Shown one piece after another: positions 1 to 5,290 of a stretch of DNA of 5,290 bases. Each line of letters opens with the position of its first letter. Position 1 is the first letter of the stretch. The stretch is from Mycobacterium sp. Lineage in GTDB: Bacteria; Actinomycetota; Actinomycetes; Mycobacteriales; Mycobacteriaceae. The position numbers and the translations under genes were made by a program. The notes under the pieces were generated by a model. It worked only from the letters and a program-made list of their open reading frames with translations, was not told the DNA's origin and did not search any database. The DNA lies in contig JAFAQO010000296.1 in assembly GCA_019246375.1 (NCBI GenBank), positions 1 to 5,290 of the forward strand, read 5' to 3'.

Positions 1-256
1 GGCCAGCGACGCCGTCACGCCGGAGCAAATGGCCGCAGCACTCAGCCCGGCGGTGGGCCGGCGGGTGCGGCTTGAACAAACACCGCTTGAGTCGATTCGC
101 AGTCCGGACATGTACGCGATGTGGCGGTTCCTCAACGGCCCCGGCTATCGCGTCGACATCCAAGCACTGCATCGAGCGAACCCCGACATCGCGTGGACAT
201 CGTTCGCCGACTGGGCACACCAAACCTTCCAACCCAGCGAACCGGCCGAGCGATGA
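1..256 (+). CDS. NmrA-like NAD(P)-binding family protein, C-terminal fragment (5' end outside window)
   Basis: An open frame runs from the left edge (full codons from base 2) to TGA at 254-256 and gives 84 residues. They read like the C-terminal part of an NmrA/HSCARG-type atypical short-chain dehydrogenase. The visible marks are DAVTPEQMAAALS followed by a GRRV step, then an SPDMYAMWRFLN helix, GYRVDIQALH, and a final TSFADWAHQTF segment. In this family that region is the substrate or lid side, and the N-terminal Rossmann fold that binds NAD(P)H would lie upstream. Members act as redox sensors or as NAD(P)H-dependent reductases of quinones and similar compounds; which applies here cannot be told. 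No signal peptide is visible in the fragment. The dehydrogenase gene starts 41 bases downstream on the same strand, suggesting co-transcription. The ATG at 29 lies inside the domain and is not the true start. The family call is moderately secure, the substrate unknown. Confidence 0.7.
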   Translation, partial: ASDAVTPEQMAAALSPAVGRRVRLEQTPLESIRSPDMYAMWRFLNGPGYRVDIQALHRANPDIAWTSFADWAHQTFQPSEPAER

Positions 257-283
257 GCGGTTATCGGCGTGAGCGGGTTTATT

Positions 284-290
284 GAAGGGG
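284..290 (+). promoter_or_regulatory. Ribosome binding site of the SDR gene
   Basis: GAAGGGG lies seven bases before the ATG at 298. It is a good match to the purine-rich Shine-Dalgarno sequence and supports that ATG as the start. Confidence 0.7.
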
Positions 291-297
291 CGACGAT

Positions 298-1038
298 ATG
301 AAGGTCCTGTCTGAAAGACGTGCCTTGGTAACGGGCGGTTCGCGGGGCATCGGTGCAGCAATCGTGCGGCGGCTGGTCGCCGACGGGGCCCAGGTGGCGT
401 TTACCTATGCTGCTTCGCGGGTTCCCGCCGAAGAGCTGCGGTCGGAAATATCAGGACAGGGCGGCACGGCGGTGCCGATCCACGCCGATAGCGCTGACGC
501 ACAACAGGTATCGGCAGCGGTCGATGAGGCGGTGTCGCAGCTCGGCGGCCTGAACATCCTGGTGAACAACGCCGGGGTGACCCACTCAGGCAACGTCGAG
601 TCCTTTCCGCTGGAGGAGTTCGATCGGATGCTGGCGGTCAATGTTCGGGCCGTATTCGTCGCGATCCGGCATGCGATACCCCATCTGGGAACCGACGGCC
701 GCATTATCACCACCGGCAGCATTTTTGCCGACCACACACCGCGGCCCGGCAGCGCCGTGTACGCGATGACCAAGGCCGCCGTCGCCGGATTGACCCGTGG
801 GCTGGCGCGCGAACTCGGGCCGCATGGGATAACTGTCAATGTCATCCAGCCAGGGCCAACAACAACGGACGCGAATCCCGACAGCGGTGAATTCGCCGAT
901 GCCATGCGGGAATGCACTGCGGTGGGTCACTACGGGCGCCCGGAGGACATCGCCAGCGCCGTGGCTTACTTGGCACGTCCGGAAGCCGGTTTCATCACCG
1001 GAATCAGTTGGAATGTCGACGGCGGCTTTGCCGCCTGA
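298..1038 (+). CDS. Classical short-chain dehydrogenase/reductase (FabG-like SDR)
   Basis: A complete 246-residue protein, the usual length for a classical SDR. It should be a soluble cytoplasmic NAD(P)(H)-dependent oxidoreductase acting on a hydroxyl/keto group. The cofactor motif TGGSRGIG is at residues 12-19 and NNAG at 90-93. The catalytic tetrad is complete: N115, S141 (in TTGS), Y155 and K159 (YAMTK). After the K the chain follows the family pattern, with RELGPHGITVNVIQPGP at 171-187 and a C-terminal ITGISWNVDGGFAA. The segment after strand 2 (AFTYAAS) lacks the acidic residue typical of NAD-specific members, so NADPH is more likely. The ATG start is backed by GAAGGGG seven bases upstream. 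The gene follows the NmrA-like gene by 41 bases, probably in one operon. Many FabG-like paralogues share these motifs, so 3-oxoacyl-ACP reductase activity should not be assumed and the substrate is unknown. Confidence 0.93.
   Translation: MKVLSERRALVTGGSRGIGAAIVRRLVADGAQVAFTYAASRVPAEELRSEISGQGGTAVPIHADSADAQQVSAAVDEAVSQLGGLNILVNNAGVTHSGNVESFPLEEFDRMLAVNVRAVFVAIRHAIPHLGTDGRIITTGSIFADHTPRPGSAVYAMTKAAVAGLTRGLARELGPHGITVNVIQPGPTTTDANPDSGEFADAMRECTAVGHYGRPEDIASAVAYLARPEAGFITGISWNVDGGFAA
1021..1035 (+). other. Small GC hairpin at the end of the SDR gene
   Basis: GGCGGC, a TTT loop, then GCCGCC form a perfect six-pair stem directly before the TGA at 1036-1038. No T-run follows. It could slow transcription or protect the 3' end, but the bases also encode the conserved DGGFAA ending, so the symmetry may be only a product of the codons. 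Confidence 0.25.
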
Positions 1039-1084
1039 CAGCGTGACCATGCGCCCTTTGGCCAGGCCTGCAGTTGACGAATGC

Positions 1085-1113
1085 TTGACAAGCCGCTCAG
1101 CCGGACCGAGCAT
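1085..1113 (+). promoter_or_regulatory. Possible SigA-type promoter for the serine hydrolase gene
   Basis: TTGACA at 1085-1090 is a perfect -35 hexamer. Seventeen bases later, GAGCAT at 1108-1113 has the A at position 2 and T at position 6 that matter most in mycobacterial -10 elements, but lacks the leading T. Transcription would start near 1120, giving a leader of about 47 bases before the GTG at 1167. It lies in the only sizeable gap on this strand (1039-1166), between genes of different function and composition. The weak -10 keeps this tentative. Confidence 0.35.
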
Positions 1114-1153
1114 CATCGCGGGATGACCACCTGTGGAATTCCGTAAATGCGAC

Positions 1154-1160
1154 GGCGGGG
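1154..1160 (+). promoter_or_regulatory. Ribosome binding site supporting the GTG start at 1167
   Basis: GGCGGGG lies six bases before the GTG at 1167. The alternative ATG at 1212 has only CTTCGGTAAACCA in front, with no purine-rich core. This favours the upstream GTG, although the signal peptide would work from either start. Confidence 0.5.
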
Positions 1161-1166
1161 AATCAC

Positions 1167-2735
1167 GTGAACGACGACAGCTCGCTTATCGGCGTTGCCT
1201 TCGGTAAACCAATGCGAAAGGCCATCGCCGTTGGAACTGTTTTCATTGCCGTCGTTGCGGCTTGCTCGCGTGGCAATGCAGCACACATGGCGTCAAGCGA
1301 CAGCGGGAAGACAACGCAGGCGCCGGCTGCGGCTTTCACACCCGACTTCGCAACATTCCCCAAGCTGCCCGATGCGGCTACCGCGCCTGATTTCGCGACA
1401 GTCTCCAAGCTGATCAACGATGCGATCGCGGCAGACAAACTGCCAGGTGCTGTGGTTGTGATCGGGCACGGTGGCAAGATCGCCTTCCAGCAGGCTTACG
1501 GCTCGCGCAAGCTTGCAGGCGAACCCGGACTAGATGGATTGCCTGCACCTGCAGAGCCGATGACCGAGGACACGATCTTCGATTTGGCGTCGTTGACAAA
1601 GAGCCTGGCAACGGCGACTGCCGTCATGCAGCTGTACGAACAGGGCAAGGTTCAGTTCGACGATCCCGTGCAAACGTATTTGCCTGACTTCAACACGCCG
1701 AACGATCCACGGCGCGCAAAGGTGACCGTTCGCATGTTGCTTACGCACACCTCGGGCGAAACGGGGGACGTCGACCTCAGAGATCCGTGGGGACTGGAAC
1801 AAGCCGACAAAACAGAGGGCATCCATCGCGCGCTCACCACGCCGCTGGAGTCAGGTCCCGGTGAGGTTTTTCGCTACTCCGACATCAACTATCTTCTCCT
1901 TGGCGCGCTGATCGAGAGCATCGCAGGCGAGGCCGAAGACGTATACGTTCAGCACAACGTATTTGCGCCGCTTGGCATGGAAGACACCCGCTATCTTCCG
2001 CCGGCCAAGGCATGTGGTCCGCACACGACGATCGGAGCTGCGATCGCCTGGGCTCCCGCGCCAAAAGATCGGGTGCCGGATGCTTGTCCTGCGGGTACAT
2101 GGAGCACCGGTCTCTTGTCGCGCATCGCACCGACAGCACATGACGAAGAGAACAGAACCGATCCGAGCAGGAATCCCGACTTTGATCACCTGCTTCGGGG
2201 CACCGTTCACGACATGACGTCGCGGCGCATGGGTGGAGTGGCTGGGGACGCCGGCGTGTTCTCGACCGCACACGATGTCAGCATCTTTGCGCAGGCCCTG
2301 CTTGACCGGCTCGCAGGCCGTCCGAGCAAATTTCCGTTGACGCAAGCGACGTGTGAGTTGATGACGACTCCGCAGCAGCCAGGACATAGCGCGCAACAAC
2401 TCGAGGCAGCGAACGATGCCACCCGAGAAGCCGTCGCAAAGAGACCGAATACCGTGGATCCGCTGCTCGCTCCGCGCTATCCGGCGATCGCGGGGCAGAA
2501 CCTCCGCGGCTTCGGCTGGGACATCGACACGCCCCTGTCCGCACCGCGCGGCATGGTCTTTCCCATCGGCAGCTTTGGCCATACTGGCTTCACGGGAACC
2601 TCGATTTGGATTGACCCCGGCTCTGACACCTTCATAGTTCTGCTGGCGAACTCGATTCATACGCGCGGCAGTCCACCGATGACGGATCTGCGAGGTGAGG
2701 TTGCAACGGCGACGGCCTGGGCGCTGGGCCTTTAG
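1167..2735 (+). CDS. Exported serine hydrolase, class C beta-lactamase/penicillin-binding fold, probable lipoprotein
   Basis: The 522-residue product begins with a hydrophobic export signal, MRKAIAVGTVFIAVVAAC at residues 16-33, ending in a plausible lipobox (VAAC, Cys33). A mature envelope lipoprotein is therefore likely. A Ser/Thr/Ala-rich linker leads to the hydrolase domain at about 75-520. All three active-site motifs are visible: SLTK at 142-145 (nucleophile S142, base K145), YSD at 237-239, and HTG at 472-474. GTVHD at 345-349 with GGVAG at 356-360 resembles the YbbE/YfeW (PBP4B) type of this fold, as I recall it; the usual His after GGVAG is Asp361 here. It is longer than the common 380-430 residues because of the leader, linker and internal insertions around 283-340 and 402-445. 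Family activities include D-alanyl-D-alanine carboxypeptidase, esterase and beta-lactamase; sequence alone does not decide. GC is low for the window (about 60% over twelve sampled lines). The start is GTG 1167, supported by a ribosome binding site, with ATG 1212 possible. It converges on the M15 gene with a 12-base gap. Confidence 0.9.
   Translation: MNDDSSLIGVAFGKPMRKAIAVGTVFIAVVAACSRGNAAHMASSDSGKTTQAPAAAFTPDFATFPKLPDAATAPDFATVSKLINDAIAADKLPGAVVVIGHGGKIAFQQAYGSRKLAGEPGLDGLPAPAEPMTEDTIFDLASLTKSLATATAVMQLYEQGKVQFDDPVQTYLPDFNTPNDPRRAKVTVRMLLTHTSGETGDVDLRDPWGLEQADKTEGIHRALTTPLESGPGEVFRYSDINYLLLGALIESIAGEAEDVYVQHNVFAPLGMEDTRYLPPAKACGPHTTIGAAIAWAPAPKDRVPDACPAGTWSTGLLSRIAPTAHDEENRTDPSRNPDFDHLLRGTVHDMTSRRMGGVAGDAGVFSTAHDVSIFAQALLDRLAGRPSKFPLTQATCELMTTPQQPGHSAQQLEAANDATREAVAKRPNTVDPLLAPRYPAIAGQNLRGFGWDIDTPLSAPRGMVFPIGSFGHTGFTGTSIWIDPGSDTFIVLLANSIHTRGSPPMTDLRGEVATATAWALGL
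1341..1424 (+). repeat. Imperfect internal duplication in the linker of the serine hydrolase
   Basis: Bases 1341-1376 encode PDFATFPKLPDA (residues 59-70) and bases 1386-1424 encode PDFATVSKLINDA (residues 74-86). The two copies share PDFAT..KL..DA, and the DNA also matches across much of its length (GA.TTCGC.ACA, CCAAGCTG, GATGCG). The second copy runs into the first helix of the catalytic domain, so the first copy, in the linker, may be a partial duplication of the domain's start. Confidence 0.6.
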
Positions 2736-2743
2736 GGCAGCGC
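2721..2743. terminator. Hairpin at the convergent gene junction, possible two-way terminator
   Basis: GCGCTG (2721-2726) pairs perfectly with CAGCGC (2738-2743) around an eleven-base loop, in which CC and GG (2729-2730 with 2736-2737) can add two more pairs beyond a two-base bulge. The structure spans the TAG of the serine hydrolase gene and most of the 12-base gap before the M15 stop codon on the other strand, where a shared terminator would sit. There is no T-run on either side, so it would have to work as a tail-less hairpin of the sort proposed in actinobacteria. Confidence 0.4.
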
Positions 2744-2747
2744 GTAC

Positions 2748-3527
2748 TCAGAGCCGCTCGAAGTGTTGGTAGTCGAGGGGGGCCGCCCAGTCGCCGCCCC
2801 ACCGCCAGCCACGATCCGTGAAGGCGTGCACGGCCGGGTCGTCGTTGTGTAAGAGTCCCGGGTCGGTGCGGCTGCGATCCAGGTAGGCCGCCGCGTTGCG
2901 CGGTTCGAAGTACCCGCTGGCGTAGAGGCACGGGTTGAGACGCGTATTGATGTCGATGGCCCGACCGTAAGCGTGTGGCGACCATTCGTCGGTTCCCGGG
3001 ACGGTTCTGCAGTTGAACGCCGAAGTGTTGTTGTCCTCCATGGATAACTCATCATCCGCGTCCGGGTAGTGGTCGACGGTGCGGATCTTCTCCACGGGAT
3101 AGCGCAGTCGGTACAGCTGCTCGAAGATCGCGATGACGTCACGCACCAGATCTTCATGCACGATCAGCTCGCCGCGGTGGGTCTGGCCGTCGAAACCGAT
3201 GTGGTCGACGGCGACCCGTCGCAGCTGCCCCGGCTCAACGGGGCAACCCGGCCGCCAGGTCGCGCCGAGATCGGCGGCAGTGACCGGCTCCACGGTCGCA
3301 TCGGCAGGTGCTGGCGGCGCGGTGGCCGACGGCGACGCGGCCGACGGTGACGGTGTAACAGCTGGTGATTGTGCGGCCGCAGGAGGTGGTGTGGCCGCAG
3401 GAGGTGGTGTGGCCGCAGGAGGTGGCAGCGCGGGGGTGCACTGCACCAGCACGACACTAGCTGCGGTCATTACCGCCAGTGCCGCGACATTGCGCCTGAT
3501 CAACGTCGATCGGTGACGAGTAATCAC
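2748..3527 (-). CDS. Exported M15-type zinc peptidase (VanY/CwlK-like, probable peptidoglycan peptidase)
   Basis: The 259-residue product has an arginine-rich start and a hydrophobic segment (residues 14-29), then a Pro/Ala/Thr/Ser-rich linker (31-79) suited to crossing the cell wall, and a catalytic domain from about 88 to the end. The zinc-site pattern is complete: SPHAYGRAIDIN at 183-194 supplies H185 and D192, and DYQHFE at 252-257 supplies H255 with D252 as catalytic acid/base. WRWGGDW at 241-247 is typical of this subfamily. Such enzymes cut peptidoglycan stem peptides, either D-Ala-D-Ala or L-Ala-D-Glu; this subfamily looks closer to the CwlK-like endopeptidases, but specificity is not settled. 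Cys173 and Cys200 flank the zinc motif and could form a disulfide. LVQC at 27-30 resembles a lipobox but Gln at -1 is atypical, so secretion or an uncleaved anchor is possible. The GTG start lies 16 bases after the ggtB stop; the nearest purine run (GAGAG) is 13 bases upstream, so coupling to ggtB translation is plausible. Confidence 0.88.
   Translation of the reverse strand: MITRHRSTLIRRNVAALAVMTAASVVLVQCTPALPPPAATPPPAATPPPAAAQSPAVTPSPSAASPSATAPPAPADATVEPVTAADLGATWRPGCPVEPGQLRRVAVDHIGFDGQTHRGELIVHEDLVRDVIAIFEQLYRLRYPVEKIRTVDHYPDADDELSMEDNNTSAFNCRTVPGTDEWSPHAYGRAIDINTRLNPCLYASGYFEPRNAAAYLDRSRTDPGLLHNDDPAVHAFTDRGWRWGGDWAAPLDYQHFERL
3375..3428 (-). repeat. Three 18-base tandem repeats encoding PPPAAT
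   Basis: Three head-to-tail units of 18 bases (3375-3392, 3393-3410, 3411-3428) have the plus-strand form GGCCGCAGGAGGTGGTGT. The first two are identical and the third differs only in its last three bases. On the coding strand they give PPPAAT-type hexapeptides (residues 34-51) in the proline-rich linker of the M15 peptidase. Because the unit is a multiple of three, copy-number change would alter linker length without a frameshift. Confidence 0.9.
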
Positions 3528-3543
3528 CGTTTCGTTTTAACTC

Positions 3544-5290
3544 TCATCCGCTGTCGCCCATCACCGCGCCTTCGCTGCGCGGGTCGGCGCCGCCGGTCCA
3601 TTTCGACCCGGTGCGAGCGATCGCCGACAGTCCGCTGATTTGCTCGGTTAGGCTGACGTGATGTCCTAGTGCGCGGAGGCCCTGCACCAGCGGGTCGTGG
3701 TCGCCGTTGTCGGAGGTGTTGATCGCGGGATGCTCGCCGCCGACGTTTGTTTCCGGTGAGTTTTCGGCGCCGAAATCCACCATGGAAACCGCCTGCTGAG
3801 GGTTCAGACCCCAATCAAGCATCGTCACAAGCGTTTTCACGACAAATTGGATGATCAACGAGCCGCCGGGCGAGCCCACCACCGCAGTCAGTGCACCGTG
3901 GGCATGTTGCCCATTTGGCGAGCGATCGAACACCAGCGTCGGTGCCATGGTGCTGCGCGGCCGTTTCCCGGGCTCGACACGGTTGGCCACCGTTGACCCG
4001 TCCGTCGCGCGGGGCTCAGCGGCGAAATCGGTGAGCTGGTTGTTGAGGATGAACCCGTCGACCATGTGGAAGGAGCCGAACGGCGATTCCACTGTCGTCG
4101 TCATCGCGGCCGCATTGCCGTAAGAATCAACGATGCTGATGTGGCTGGTGCCGTGTTCGGGCACCGGCGGCGGGTTATCCCTTGGCGTGTCGAAGTCGCC
4201 CGGCCTGGCGCTGCCCATGCTGTGCTCGGGCGAGATCAGGGCGGCGCGGCCGGCCAGATACGTCGGGTCAATCAGCGTATTGAGCGAGCCGCCGGGCAGC
4301 GGGACGAAATCGGTATCAGCGACATATTCGTCGCGGTCGGCGTAGGCCAGCCGCTCCGCCTCAGCGATCAGGTGAACGCCCATCACGCTGAGGTGACCGC
4401 CGTTGAGGTCGACATCGTCGGGCCGGTAGCTGCTCATCGGGAAGTGCTCGAGGATCCCTAACGTAGCTGCCACCGCGAGGCCGCCCGACGAGGGTGGCGG
4501 CATGCCACAAATCTCTCGGTCGCGGTATGTCGTGCACAAGGGTTCGCGCTTCTTGGCGACGTAGCCCGCCAGGTCGTCGGGTGTCATCTGGCCTGGCGTC
4601 CGACCACCCGAGTGGTCGCGCACCGCCGCGACGATGTCGTGTGCGATGTCGCCGGTATAGAAGGCGCTAATACCCGCGGATGCGATGGCGGCCAAGGCTT
4701 TTGCGTACGCGGGGTTGGTTAGCCGGGTTCCCGAGGCCTTCGGGCTGCCGTCGGGATTGAGGAAATACCCGCGTGCTTGTGGGTCGGCACGCAGTTGAGT
4801 CACCGAGTCGGTGAGGAGCTCGGCCATCCTGGGGCTGATGTCGAAACCGCCGTCGGCCAACGCGACTGCGGGACCGAAGAGGTCTCGCCAGGCTGTGCGT
4901 CCGTGCTCGTTGTGCACTATCTCGAGCATTCGCAGGATGCCCGGCACGCCGATGGACCGTCCCGAGGCCCGCGCGGAAGGTCTGGGTGCGCTGTGGTCGA
5001 CGTCGCCGACCCAGCGCAGGTAATTCTCGGTGGCGGCCGCCGGGGCGGCCTCGCGGCCGTCGTAGGCCTGGACCGAGCCCGCACGGGCGTCGTAGTACAC
5101 CACAAAACCGCCGCCGCCGATCCCGGAAGACTGCGGTTCGACCAGCCCCAACACCGCCTGCACCGTCACCAGGGCGTCCGCGGCGGTACCACCGTCGCGC
5201 AATACTCGGCAGGCCGCCTGAGTCGCCAGCGGGTTGGCGGTCGCGACCGCATAGTGAGTGGTCTGCACCACGGTCATGTCGCTGCGGTAG
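3544..5290 (-). CDS. ggtB: Gamma-glutamyltransferase precursor, N-terminus outside window
   Basis: An N-terminal nucleophile hydrolase that cleaves gamma-glutamyl bonds (for example in glutathione) and transfers the glutamyl group to water or an acceptor. It is made as one chain and self-cleaves into large and small subunits. Numbering from the Met at 5277: DGRE at 73-76 gives R75 for the glutamyl carboxylate; PPSSGG at 261-266; the self-cleavage site and nucleophile is T377 in HGTSH; T395 follows; NNQLTDF at 412-418 gives Q414 and D417; RST at 441-443 and GSPGGS at 468-473 form the oxyanion and glutamyl pocket. All core positions are present. The Met at 5277 is probably not the start: the frame stays open to the edge, and the preceding YRSD matches the interior of M. 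tuberculosis GgtB as I recall it, where a lipoprotein leader and linker of roughly 75 residues lie upstream. An envelope location is thus expected but not seen. The gene leads into the M15 peptidase gene 16 bases on. GC is high (about 72% in six sampled lines). Confidence 0.95.
   Translation of the reverse strand, partial: YRSDMTVVQTTHYAVATANPLATQAACRVLRDGGTAADALVTVQAVLGLVEPQSSGIGGGGFVVYYDARAGSVQAYDGREAAPAAATENYLRWVGDVDHSAPRPSARASGRSIGVPGILRMLEIVHNEHGRTAWRDLFGPAVALADGGFDISPRMAELLTDSVTQLRADPQARGYFLNPDGSPKASGTRLTNPAYAKALAAIASAGISAFYTGDIAHDIVAAVRDHSGGRTPGQMTPDDLAGYVAKKREPLCTTYRDREICGMPPPSSGGLAVAATLGILEHFPMSSYRPDDVDLNGGHLSVMGVHLIAEAERLAYADRDEYVADTDFVPLPGGSLNTLIDPTYLAGRAALISPEHSMGSARPGDFDTPRDNPPPVPEHGTSHISIVDSYGNAAAMTTTVESPFGSFHMVDGFILNNQLTDFAAEPRATDGSTVANRVEPGKRPRSTMAPTLVFDRSPNGQHAHGALTAVVGSPGGSLIIQFVVKTLVTMLDWGLNPQQAVSMVDFGAENSPETNVGGEHPAINTSDNGDHDPLVQGLRALGHHVSLTEQISGLSAIARTGSKWTGGADPRSEGAVMGDSG

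Noticed and set aside
29..256. ATG at 29 as the start of a small 75-residue gene
   Set aside because: The frame is open to the left edge and the preceding residues (SDAVTPEQ) belong to the NmrA-like domain, so it is an interior Met.
1074..1102. TTGACG at 1074-1079 as a second -35 element
   Set aside because: No acceptable -10 element is found 16-19 bases downstream.
405..1116. Minus-strand open frames opposite the SDR (405-917 and 586-1116)
   Set aside because: The plus-strand SDR is complete with all catalytic motifs. The reverse products match no family I recognise and are explained by the codon pattern of the true gene.
1851..2660. Long minus-strand open frame (269 residues) opposite the serine hydrolase gene
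   Set aside because: It lies antisense to a gene with all three active-site motifs in place. Its product is rich in Arg and Cys with no recognisable domain, as expected of a shadow frame in GC-rich DNA.
3361..3430. Tandem units considered as a CRISPR array or operator cluster
   Set aside because: The units abut with no spacers, are in frame with the M15 coding sequence and encode a proline-rich linker.
3133..3516. Plus-strand frame with GGGVAAGGG repeats, superficially like a PE_PGRS glycine-rich protein
   Set aside because: It is the reverse of the PPPAAT repeat and the rest of the M15 gene; it has no PE domain, and the opposite strand encodes a clear zinc peptidase.
4066..4461. Plus-strand open frames inside ggtB, including 4133-4345
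   Set aside because: They lie antisense to a strongly conserved GGT sequence and show no domain of their own.

Overview
The window looks like a chromosomal segment from a mycobacterium or a close relative. The reasons are high GC content, GTG starts, and a gamma-glutamyltransferase that closely resembles Mycobacterium tuberculosis GgtB (Rv2394) as I remember that sequence. I see no RNA genes, insertion sequences, CRISPR arrays or phage genes. No previously undescribed system is evident; this is mostly ordinary metabolic and cell-envelope coding sequence.

Plus strand, left half: the window opens inside the C-terminal end of an NmrA-like NAD(P)-binding protein (stop at 254-256). After 41 bases comes a complete classical short-chain dehydrogenase/reductase (298-1038) with a good ribosome binding site, so the two probably form an operon of soluble redox enzymes. 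After a 128-base gap with a possible promoter lies a 522-residue exported serine hydrolase of the class C beta-lactamase/penicillin-binding fold (1167-2735), probably a lipoprotein. It is lower in GC than its neighbours (about 60% in sampled lines against about 65% and 72%).

Minus strand, right half: ggtB enters from beyond the right edge (3544-5290, lacking its N-terminal export signal). It is followed 16 bases later by an exported M15-type zinc peptidase (2748-3527). The two are tightly spaced and probably co-transcribed from a promoter outside the window. The M15 gene converges on the serine hydrolase gene with only 12 bases between the stop codons, and a hairpin spans that junction.

The three genes from 1167 to the right edge all appear to encode envelope enzymes: a penicillin-recognising-fold hydrolase, a putative peptidoglycan peptidase and a gamma-glutamyl hydrolase/transferase. 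A shared role in handling wall peptides or extracytoplasmic gamma-glutamyl compounds is plausible, but this is inference from family membership and position only.
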